Of a DNA stretch of 64,000 nt, positions 33,701 through 45,352 are shown in pieces. Under the pieces are notes generated by a model. The model was not told the DNA's origin. It worked only from the letters and a program-made list of their open reading frames with translations, and did no database searches. The stretch comes from Perca fluviatilis (Eukaryota; Chordata; Actinopteri; Perciformes; Percidae): contig NC_053114.1 of the NCBI RefSeq assembly GCF_010015445.1, forward strand, positions 18,555,724 to 18,619,723, read 5' to 3'. Within the stretch, counting starts at the first letter, position 1; each line of letters starts with the position of its first letter. A program made the position numbers and the translations under genes.

Positions 33701-36700
33701 TATATGGCTGGCAATTGTAGCTAAGTTTATGTGTCTGTAAACATTCCATTTACTTTAAGTTACGCCTGTTTGCTGGAGGTTTTAAAAATGTGTGCATTAG
33801 GCCGGCTGCGTTGCATGAGCGTGGCGTTTCTGTTGCGTGTCAGCTGTCTGGATTCTATGTCTTTACACACCAGAAACGTGTCTGACGCGGCGCTGCTGCT
33901 GCTAGCCTTGTCTGTACACATTATGTTTCCCATTGATTTACTGCACTCAAGTAACTATACTATACATGTTAAACATAAATATATACTGATTTGATTACAG
34001 CAAAGACAATATTGACGGCAGTATTGACTGCAAAATAAGCTACAGAATATTTCGTTCTCTATTGACAGGTGCAATATTGGAAAATCGATTATTATTATTT
34101 TTAAAATTACATTTATATCTGCGTTTATGTCAAAACCTAGAGACTTTCAAACATCAACATGTCATTTATTAATATGTATTCGTGTCAAAATGGCACATAA
34201 ATATCTTTTCCTATTCTATTTTGCCTGGAAACGCTTCCAACACGCTTACGTGACACACACGTCTCAGGCGCGGCTCGTGCATGCCTGAGACCTGTGTGGC
34301 ACGCAGGCAGTGTGTAAGCTCTAACCTGTTAACATTGGAGCCGAAATATAAACGGACACGCCACGAACCTGACACGCTCATGTGACGCAGCCAGTGTGTA
34401 GCCGGCCTTAGGGGCGCCTGGGTAGCTCACCTGGTAGAGCAGGTGCCCATATATAGAGGTCTCCCCCCCCCCATCCCCCCACTCTCCTCTTTCATGTCTT
34501 CAGCTGTCCTATACAAATAAAGGCCTCAAATGGCCACAAAAAAATAAAAAATGTATGCAAGAGGGAGGTTAGGGAATATAGTAAATTACAACACTTGCAT
34601 AACACAATAACTCTGAAATTCTTTGAACACCCCAAAGTGATTACATCCAACTTTGTAATGGTGTTTTTCCTTTGTTACCTGTTACTGTGTTTTGTACCCA
34701 TGTTAATATATATGTGCGCTTTGCATGATGCATGACAAAACGGACCCTCGTGTGCATATTCAGGTATGTTAAAGCAGATGGAGGAGGATAAGTGTCGTTT
34801 TGGAGCCGCTGCCTGGGCGTCTGCAGCTCCAAGACTGGAGAAACTACGCTTCCTTCTAGCCAAAGAAACCCTGCAGCATATGAGAGCTACGGAGATGTGC
34901 CTCAACCGCAAGAAAGACGGCATCAGAGAAAGGGTGTGTGTCTCACGTTTCTTTTTAAATGAACATAAACCACAACTTTTCTAATGGCTCTGTAATTAGT
35001 CAGCACATTCCATAGTGATATTCAATGTTGGACTCTGCTACAGTTAAAAGGCTTTAGTTATCATTCAGATCTTTATCTCCAGTGCCAAGGCCAACACTGC
35101 TTTCGTAGTGGTTGTAAGTCTGTAGCGATGTGACACAGTGGATCTTTCACTTGGTATTCCAGTCTGATGTGAATCTCTGGCTGCTATAGTCCTTTGATCT
35201 ATTTATAAAGCCTCTGTAAAAACAGAGAATCCCCACGACACACCCCTAAAACCTGCATGGATTAATAAGTGAGTGTGTCTGGGTCTATATACACACACAC
35301 TCAAAAAGTGCCTGCTACTGTATACAGTGGGGCAAAAAAGTATTTAGTCAGCCACCAATTGTGAAAGTTCTCTCACTTAAAAAGATGAGAGGCCTGTAAT
35401 TTTCAGCATAAGTACACTTCAACTATTAGAGATAAAATGAGAAGAAAAAAAAAAAAAAATCCAGAAAAACCACATTTTAGGATTTTTAACAAATTTATTT
35501 GCAAATTATGGTGGAAAATAAGTATTTGGTCAATAACAAAAGTTCATCTCAATACTTTGTTATATACTCTTTGTTGGCAATGACAGAGGTCAAACGTTTT
35601 CTGTAAGTCTTCACAAGGTTTTCACACACTGTTGCTGGTATTTTGGACCATTCCTCCATGCAGATCTCCTCTAGAGCAGTGATGTTTTGGGGCTGTCGCT
35701 GGGCAACAAGGACTTTCAACTCCGTCCAAAGATTTTCTATGGGGTTGAGATCTGGAGACTGGCTAGGCCACTCCAGGACCTTGAAATGCTTCTTACGAAG
35801 CCACTCCTTCGTTGCCCGGGCAGTGTGTTTGGGATCATTGTCATGCTGAAAGACCCAGCCACGTTTCATCTTCAATGCCCTTGCTGATGGAAGGAGGTTT
35901 TCACTAAAAATCTCACGATACATGGCCCCATTCATTCTTTCCTTTACACGGATCAGTCGTCCTGGTCCCTTTGCAGAAAAACAGCCCCAAAGCATGATGT
36001 TTCCACCCCCATGCTTCACAGTAGGTATGGTGTTCTTTGGATGCAACTCAGCATTCTTTCTCCTCCAAACACGACGAGTTGAGTTTTTACCAAAAAGTTC
36101 TATTTTGGTTTCATCTGACATTCTCCCAATCCTCTTCTGGATCATCCAAATGCTCCCTAGCAAACTTCAGATGGGCCCTTAACATGTACTGGCTTAAGCA
36201 GGGGGACATGTCTGGCACTACAGGATTTGAGTCCCTGGCGGGTGGCGAGTGTGTTACTGATGGTAGCCTTTGTTACTTTGGTCCCAGCTCTCTGTTGGTC
36301 ATTCACTAGGTGCCCCCGTGTGGTTCTGGGATTTTTGCTCACCGTTCTTGTGATCATTTTGACCCCACGGGGTGAGATCTTGCGTGGAGCCCCAGATCGA
36401 GGGAGATTATCAGTGGTCTTGTATGTCTTCCATTTTCTAATAATTGCTCCCACAGTTGATTTCTTCACACCAAGCTGCTTACCTATTGCAGATTCAGTCT
36501 TCCCAGCCTGGTGCAGGTCTACAATTTTGTTTCTGGTGTCCTTTTGACAGCTCTTTGGTGTTGGCCATAGTGGAGTTTGGAGTGTGACTGTTTGAGGTTG
36601 TGGACAGGTGTCTTTTATACTGATAACAAGTTCAAACAGGTGCCATTAATACAGGTAATGAGTGGAGGACAGAGGAGCCTCTTAAAGAAGAAGTTACAGG

Positions 36701-39700
36701 TCTGTGAGAGCCAGAAATCTTGCTTGTTTGTAGGTGACCAAATACTTATTTTACTGAGGAATTTGCAAATAAATTCATAAAAAATCCTACAAGGTGATTT
36801 TCTGGATTTTCTTTTCTCATTTTGTCTCTCATAGTTGAAGTGTACCTATGATGAAAATTACAGGCCTCAACTTTTTAAGTGGGAGAACTTGCACAATTGG
36901 TGGCTGACTAAATACTTTGTTGCTCCACTGTATTCATATCTGTGAGTACAGGGTACACTTCTAATGTCAAGATCACAGTATTTTGGGTAAACCGCAGCAA
37001 ATGACTTGCTGCTGTAGAGTCGTGCTGCGCATTTGGAAAAGAAGAGAAAACAACTTCATCACCTTCACCTTCATGTGGCTACATCATTCATCCGATTAAG
37101 CTCTTTAAAAATCAGGATGCTGGCAGTACCCCTTTGAAGTCAACATGAGCCAATACAGAGACAGCTGTGTGTGAGCACTGAAAATAAGATCAGTAAGCTA
37201 CACCTACGCAAAATCTTGTGCTGGTGGCGACATATCTCTGTGGCTCTTTTGAGTGCACCGGTGTGCCTGCAGATGTCACAGCGTGATGCCTTGCGTGCGT
37301 GCGTGCGTACCTGCTTACCTGCGTGTGTGTGTATACACAGCACTAGTGTCATATCCAGACAGTATTGATAGTTAACATAATTCAAAGTATTTAGGGACAT
37401 GCATACACTTTGAATGCGTCAGCTCATTGACTACATACTTAACATTACTGTCTTAGCTTGCAGGTAGCTATTGGTTTCAGATGATTTCATCAGTGTGAAA
37501 AAAAGAAAAAAAGAAAATCAACTTGCAGAGATTAAAACTTTGGCTTTAGAACCAGCACATATTCTCAAGCAGAAACTATTTTTAAACCTCCTTGTGTCAA
37601 AAAATCCAACCCAGAAAGCAAACAATGAGATACATAGATGTCATGAACAGGATCATGTGGATGATAGTCTTTCACTAAATAGGTTTCAGTTTGACAGCTG
37701 ACTTTAAGTGAAGTTCATTCAAGGTGTCTTTGAAGACAACACATTTTTAAATACATAATCCCTGCTTGCTACCAGTGTGTGCTTGAAAGTTCCTATCTGA
37801 CTTGGAAACACCTTGCCTCACCATCCCTTTGTGAGAGATTACTGTACCAAGTGTCAAGTCTCTGCAAGTTAAAGTTAATTCTATACTGAAATGAATGGAA
37901 ACCAGCAGCTGAATATATCAAAACATATGGTATGCTTTAGTGTTTCTCAAATGGGGGTACGTGTATCCCTAGGAGTACTTTGGAGGACTGCATGTGGTAC
38001 CTAAGATTTTTAGCAAAAATGTTTGTTTGTTGCTTTTTTCCAAGTTTTTGTTGCTTGTTTTTTTTGAAGGTGTTGTCGTTTGTTTTGACCTATTCTTGCC
38101 TTTCTTCCTTACTTTGTTCTACTGTCTTTTATTCTTCAAAGTTTTTGTCTTTTTTTCTGCTTTTTTCAAAGTTTGTCGCTTTTTGGAATTTTTTTTTTTT
38201 TTTTTTTCACTTTTGTCGCCCTAGTGTTGCCATCCTTCTTTCTACTGTTTTTTTTAAAATTACTGTTTTCAACCTATTCTTGCCTTACTTTCTTCTTTCT
38301 ACCGTCTTTTCACAAGTTTTTGTGGCCTTTTTCCATCAGCATTTAAATGTTTTAAATAAATTAAAAGGTACAAGGCTGTTGTTTAGTAAATATATCGCTG
38401 ACATTGCAGTGTTGTTCCTCTTTATATAGACTTATTTGCGCTGGTTAGGGGTTACATGGCTTAAAAAAAACTGTTCAAAGGGGGTACATTATTGAAAAAA
38501 GCTGATGGTCAGCAATATGTATGCACAGTATGTCCTTATTAGGCTGTAATATGCAAAGCCACAAGTGTAATCCTTTGCCATGTTTCTGTTGTTGTGGTGC
38601 AGTTGGGCGGCCTGTCTGGCAGAGTCAAGAGCCACAAAACTGATTCCAGTTCTACGTCTAAGTACGGTCAGCAGCAGGACACAGTGGACGAGCTGGAGCT
38701 GGAATTCTATGAAACCCAACTAGAACTGTACAACACCAAGTTTGAGATCCTGAAGAATGAGGAGCGGCTGCTGGTGGCTCAGATAGACACGCTGCGACGG
38801 CAGATTAAAGGTAGACTACACAAGACAAGTATCATTGTGGTGAACAGTAGATGTGTAGGCTACTTCCTTTTGAGAAAGATCGAATCACTGTGAAAGACAG
38901 TGATGTCCTTGTATAGTCCACTTTAAAGCACTCAATCATAATTTTTTGGTTGAGATGTATGTAACACTCCGTATTTAATAACACGTCCTTTTTAAGAAAG
39001 CATAATAAATAGTAGCTTACCTAAAGGGTCAGGTCTCTTAAGCCACATCAGTTCCTGTTTTATTTTAAAGGCCCTGAACACCCACACAGGTGTTTTCAGT
39101 TATTCTAGCTGAGTAGACCTCTGTCCAGGTTAAAGGTGGGCCGGAGCATAGTTGGGAATTTATTAGGTCACAAATTTCATCTACCAATAAGAATGATAAA
39201 GATGTCATGTGTCCTGCCCTAACTGGTGCAACAGAGCTAACTGGAGGCTCAGGAAGATGTCAATCAATCAGTTTATACACACCCACAGAATCCTGGGAAG
39301 AGGTCTAGGCCCTGTTTACACATACATGGTTATTTTGAAAAACTGAGATATTTCCCTTCGTTTGTGCCCTTCGTTTACACGCAAACGGAGAATTTGCCTC
39401 TAAAAACGAGTCTTTCTAAAACCTCCGGCCAGAGTGGAGATTTTGGAAAACCTCGTTTGCATGTAAACTGAGACAAACGGAGGTTTAGGCAGCCGAGGAA
39501 GTGAGGAACAAAGAGAGAGGAAGTGATTCGTTGCTGTTTTTGATATTTTACGGGATTCTGATTGGCTAACGTGGGCTTGAGCTCGTTACACCGCCACCTA
39601 CAGGTTTGGCGTGCTCTTGGCTGCATTGACGGCATATATACACGAGTATGTGTTGTGCTTGATGTTATTTTTGAAAACGGAGAGGTTGAAATGGCCGGCC

Positions 39701-42700
39701 ATGTGTAAACGTAGCATTAATCAGCCAGAATAACTGAAAACACCTGTGTGGGTGTCCAAGGCCTTTAATGTACCCATGAATGTACAGACAACCATCACTG
39801 GAGTACTTCGATACTGAAGAATACTTTAAAACAAGATTATTCTCAGGCAAGTTCTGAAGTTGTAAGGAGCATCTTTTTTTTCCTATGATTTCTAGATGGA
39901 TTTATTGATGTTTATTCACAATGGACATCGGAAATAATGCTAGTTTAAAACATATATGTTTATCATGTCTGTGTGTTCAGATTTGATGGAGTTATGACTC
40001 TGAGAAGGAATACAAATGTGACACAATATGGGTCAATCAGGCAGTAAAACCTCATGTTTTCACAGTTTGAAAATCTGTGAGATGGAAATGAAAAGATGGG
40101 TTTTCTTTTTTCAGTTTGAATTTGGTGAACTGGCCCTTTTTTAAAATGGTTGCGCTTGTTTAACTAAAATGTCACATTTCTTTGGCTATATGTTTGTGGT
40201 ATTGTTTCATTAAACTGCATTACATTGCAAGGTGTCTCTTATATTTTGTCCACACACCTTACAATATAATGCTACATTACACTAGAGTTGAATCAACATC
40301 CTTCTGACACAGTGTCAGTAATACACAATGTTTCACATATTCATTACAGGACTAATTATTATTGGATTACACTATGATGTACAGGGGTTTCTATTTTTCT
40401 GATCACTCAGTGTTGTTTACAGAGTTTACTTTGGGGGAATATTTTGTACATGTAAATATTTTCCTAATTGCTCCTTCTGGGACATGTGATGTTTGCTTCC
40501 AAGATGTGTGTATGTACAGGCTGTGTGTCTGCCTGTCTGTGTCTGTTTTCCCAACTAAAAAGCAGGATGGTGTCCTCTACTAGTTGCTGCTCAGTAAAGA
40601 AAGTGGGGGGGGGGGGGCAGAGAAAGGAGAAAGGAGACTGCTGAGTTTATGGAGCCTTTCCACACCATTAGAAGTGTATACTGTAAATAAAATACTCATC
40701 AGTGGGAAAGGACTTTCCCAATGCCCGTTTTAGAATATATGAATTATTAGAATTCTACTTCCTTTCTCACTCATAACTGACACAGGATCATATACAGATC
40801 AGGGGCCCGTTTCAGAAAGCAGGTTTAGTGAAAACTCTGAGTTTGTTAACCCTGAGATGAGGGAAACTGGGTTTTCCGTTTCAGAAAGAGAGGTAACTTA
40901 ACCTCAGAGTCAGTTACTATGGTAACTGAGTAGGGGTGGGGGAAAAAATCGATACAGCATAGTATCGCGATATTTTTCGTGGCAATACTGTATCGATACA
41001 CAGACGCCAAGTATCGATCTTTTATTATATATGTGTTGGTCAGTCTGTCTGCTTGACAATCCCCATTTTGCAGCGATACAATTGAAGTGAGATGAACAAA
41101 CAGAGAAATGTATCTTTTTAGATAAAACAAATGTTGACAAAATTTTCCTTTGGGGACATCATTTGAAACTGGGAAAAATTTGAAGTTGGAAAAAAGGTAA
41201 TAAATTGCAATATATCGCAGAATATTGCAATATGTTTAAAATCGCAATAATATTGTATCGTGATGATATCGCATCGTGAGGCCTCTGGTGATTCCCACCC
41301 CTATAACTGAGCCTGTGAACCTAACCTGGTCGGGAGCAGGTTTTCTTCTCTCTCATTTCCTCATTCATTCAGTCTGTATCAGTCGGATTTTAATGCATGT
41401 TTGTTATCTGCATGAATAAAAAAAACGTATTGTTAGGCAGATTATGAAACGTTTTTTTCTCAAACATGTCATGTCCTTTTGTCGACGATCCCGTTGATGA
41501 AAAAGCCGTATTAATTCACAGAGAGTTTACGTCGGGAGATGATATTGAGTCCCGACTAAATGTATTTTCATTTCCACATTTTTTCACCGTCCATCAGATA
41601 TGTAGATATACCTCATCTGTCCTCATATCACTAACATCCACCATCGTGGACAGGCTTTAACATCCCAGCAGATTCTTTGTGTCGCATTACGTTTTTTGCA
41701 AACGGCAGTTTTCTTTATTGGTGTGTATACGGATCGTACTGTAATAGTAATGCCACTGTATGCAGAGCCGTCAGAAAAGTGTGACTCGCTCTGAAACGTT
41801 TATTAAACGTTTTTTTCTAGTGTTCCCTGGACACAAACCAGTGAGAGCCATTAAAAAGAAATACATGATTATACATTATAGTTCTGTTAATGATATGGTG
41901 CTGCAGCCTCAGAATGGGATTAGTAGTAGCTTACTTTTTCGCCCGCAGGATTGCACCCAAATGAAATTATAGGTGTAATACAATTCCAGTTTTCACCAGT
42001 AATATTGTAAGTTAACTGTGATTAAATATGAAATTAATACACTGTTAATGCTTACGCATTGACTCAAGCAGCAATTTTCTCCCACACCAATTCTCTCTCT
42101 GTTGCAGCAGCAGCCGCTGTCTTGCTATTTTAACGAAATGCATGTTCAAACCATAGACAGTAGGTTCAAACTCGCTGTTTGTGCGCATGAGTATTTCCGC
42201 CAACCCGTTTGTTTGTGGTTGTTACCATGGTGAATCGTAGTATCATGGCTCCATTCATGCTGCCTTTTTATTGTGGTGGTGCACGCGCACATACTCTGAG
42301 TTGCTTGAACCAACTCATATCAGCTGTTCTGGAACTGAAAACTCAGACATCAGGGTTACACTCAGAGTTTGTTAAACCTCCTTCCTGAAACGGACCCCTG
42401 GTTTCTTGTATGTATGTAAACAAGAGCTGTACTAGTCAGATTGCTCCAAAAATCCCAATTTAGATGCAGCTGGTCAGTAATGAATGTTGTCCCTTAATAC
42501 ATAGCAATATGCTATGTATTAAGGGAATCAGTTTACTCTGAAATGCTCTAAAACCCAAGCTAAGTGGCCCGTTTTTTTTTTGTTTTTTTTTAACCATGCA
42601 TAAATTTACCTGCATGAATCAGGCTTCTCTTAACCCCTCAACCTGATAAAGGAAGCTAGGTTTCCGTTGTTGTTTCAGAAGTAAGTTTACCACCAAAACA

Positions 42701-45315
42701 GAAAATTAATCAGATTTCTTAAGAGCATGTACAGTGTAACCTGAACAGTTGAAATCGCACCTCATGGCTTGTTTGTCTGGCACACGAGTGTACAGAGGTA
42801 TACGTTTTTTTTTTTATGCACATGTTGTCGAGACAAGTTCATTTCCAAAGTAATATCTCAAGCATCGTTGTCGTCTCTGTTTATTATACGGAATGGAAAG
42901 CTCAAGTGATGATGTAAGAATGACATTTCTGTGAGTTGAAAGAGCAGCGTTTTGAACAGGTAACGGGGCGTTTTGAGTGATTGGACTGCGTTTGTGTTGT
43001 AGAACTGAAGGAGGAGGTGGTGTACTATGACGTGTGTGAGGATCCAGAGGAGCTGCAGAGCATGGTCCACACAGGTATTCAACCAACGGACTCTCCGGCT
43101 GTCACTCTCCTCAAAAGACGCCTACAGACCTTGGAGACCAAGAGAGGCAACATCTGTGCCCGACGAGCTTATCTCCGCAACAAAAAGGTGTGGGGGCGAG
43201 TACCGTTAACGTGCATTCGTTTCCAGAGGACATTCTCTGTCCCCTTAAAAAACAGATTTTTAGTGACATTTTGGTCCTTTTCAAGGGTATTGATTGGTGA
43301 ATAGTAGATTGGAAATGTTAATGAAATTGTGCCATTTTACTCACTCTCTCCCCTTCACGTCCCAAATTGCTGAGTTTTTAAAAATTGTTTTTTACTTTAC
43401 TTTTTTTATTTTTAGCTGACGGAGTAATTGAAGCACAGTTGGTGCAGTTTTAGCATTTTCTAGTGTTGCTGGCTGCATGCTCATGTGTCTGATTGGAAAA
43501 ACATGTTATTGCTAAGAACAAAGTGGAAAGAATCCCCTAAACCCCACGAATCACCTACAGTAATCTACAGGCATGAATATTTAACAATGCAGTACAGAAG
43601 AGGAACATTGTGTGAAAAATAAATAAATGCTGAGGCGTTTATCTGCCACTCTATCAGTTTCACTGGCATTTTCTGAACTTTAAAGGACATATTTGCCCAA
43701 GTACTATAGTGTGAAAATGTCAAGCTGCAAATGTGTATTTTTAGCTACAAGTTTCATTGTACAAGTATTAATGTTGGTGTGTTTTTAGGATCAGTGCATA
43801 GAGGCCAACGAGCAGAAGAGGCTGCCCGCCAAGCAGAGCTCCATACTCTTCAACCAGCATCATCACGTCCACCTGGTATGTCACCACGGCAACGAGACAA
43901 CCCACGGAGATGCTCCCAACGCTGGCAGAAGCCACAAATGAAATCGGATCCAATTCTTTCTCTCTAATACCTCTGGCTGTCTCCCTCTGTTGTCTGCAGA
44001 AACGAGAGAAGAGGAAAGAGGAGGAGCAGCAGAGGAAACAGTGGGTGGACCTGGAACGAGAGAAGACTCTGAGCAGATTACGATCCTTCAGAGAGGTATT
44101 CTCTCATGGTCCGGAGAATCCGGTCCGAACATTGTGCGGAGTATTTCACGCATGTAGCACACAACAGGAGATTTGTCTGTGTCAGACAGGTTCTCACCTA
44201 CTGGAAATACTGGAAACTGGAAATGCTCAGTTTGGTTTAGGCGAGGGGTGGCCCCTGGGTAGAGCGTGCAGCAGACAGGACATGACAGATTAAACCGCGG
44301 TTACGTAGCAGTCGTAATTTGGTCATAAACAACTGAGTCTCTAGCCGTTGTTTGAAATTGTCTGATGATTTCGCATCGGCCCCTCCCTCATCTCTTTGTC
44401 TCTCCAGTTAGACATTTCTGGATGTTTGAATTCTTCCGGTTTCGCGCCAGCCGCATGATAGAAGTGAATTCTCGGGACAGTTCACACATTGGCTCAATCG
44501 ACATTACACAGACTTTGTACTAGGATAAAGTACAGGTTAAAGTCCGTTTTAATGTGCGATCCAACTGATTTGGACATTCGCGTAAAAAGAGTTGCAGTGC
44601 ATGTGTAGAAGGAGCTATTGTCTCTGCTCCGCCTCCACTTGCAGCTTCCCTTCTCTTAATAAAACCCCAGAGGCTCCTGCTTCCTTTCCCCCTAATTTAA
44701 TAGTTCACCTAAGAATTTAAATTCAGTTATTAACTACTCAACCCCTGAGTGATTTGGTCACAGCGCATGCCAAATTACCGCAATGTTGTTGGTTTGATTC
44801 CAGCTGGGTAATGGCATTTGTTGCATGTCGTTTTAATGATATTGGTGATCCCCTGACTTTTCATCTCGCATCATTATTGTGTCGGCATTTCAATTTCAAT
44901 TTCAAAATGACAGTATTTATTTTGTGGTGGTATTTTTGTCTGGGTGTATTTTGTGCACTGTCTCTTCAGTTTAAACTCCAAGTCACTGACGCCAAAAACA
45001 CACTGGACGGGGGAGCGCTGTGAAGCGGAGCCATTTTCATTTTGGCTCCCATGTTATTGAATCGGTTCACACCAGCTGCGATCAGGAGCGGAGCGGCTGT
45101 TTCGGCGTCTCCTCCTACTTGTTTTGTGAGCCGCAAGCGAATGTGTCAAGCTGGGGAGGAAGGCCACAGCGTAGCCGGATAGTTTACAAAATAAAACCAA
45201 TTTCAAAATAAAACACCCAGGTTTATGGTGATTTCGGCTGTCTTGACTTCTCAGCTGGGTCTAGAGCGAGACGCGATCAGACACACACACACAGGGAGAC
45301 AGACAGACAGAGAGT

Positions 45316-45352
<37 letters not shown>

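Noticed and set aside
34411..34450. tRNA-like sequence with an A-box
   Set aside because: Head of a SINE. There is no complete cloverleaf or separate tRNA gene.
37980..38429. 149-codon Phe/Leu/Ser-rich open frame
   Set aside because: Low-complexity T-rich repeat interior without family resemblance.
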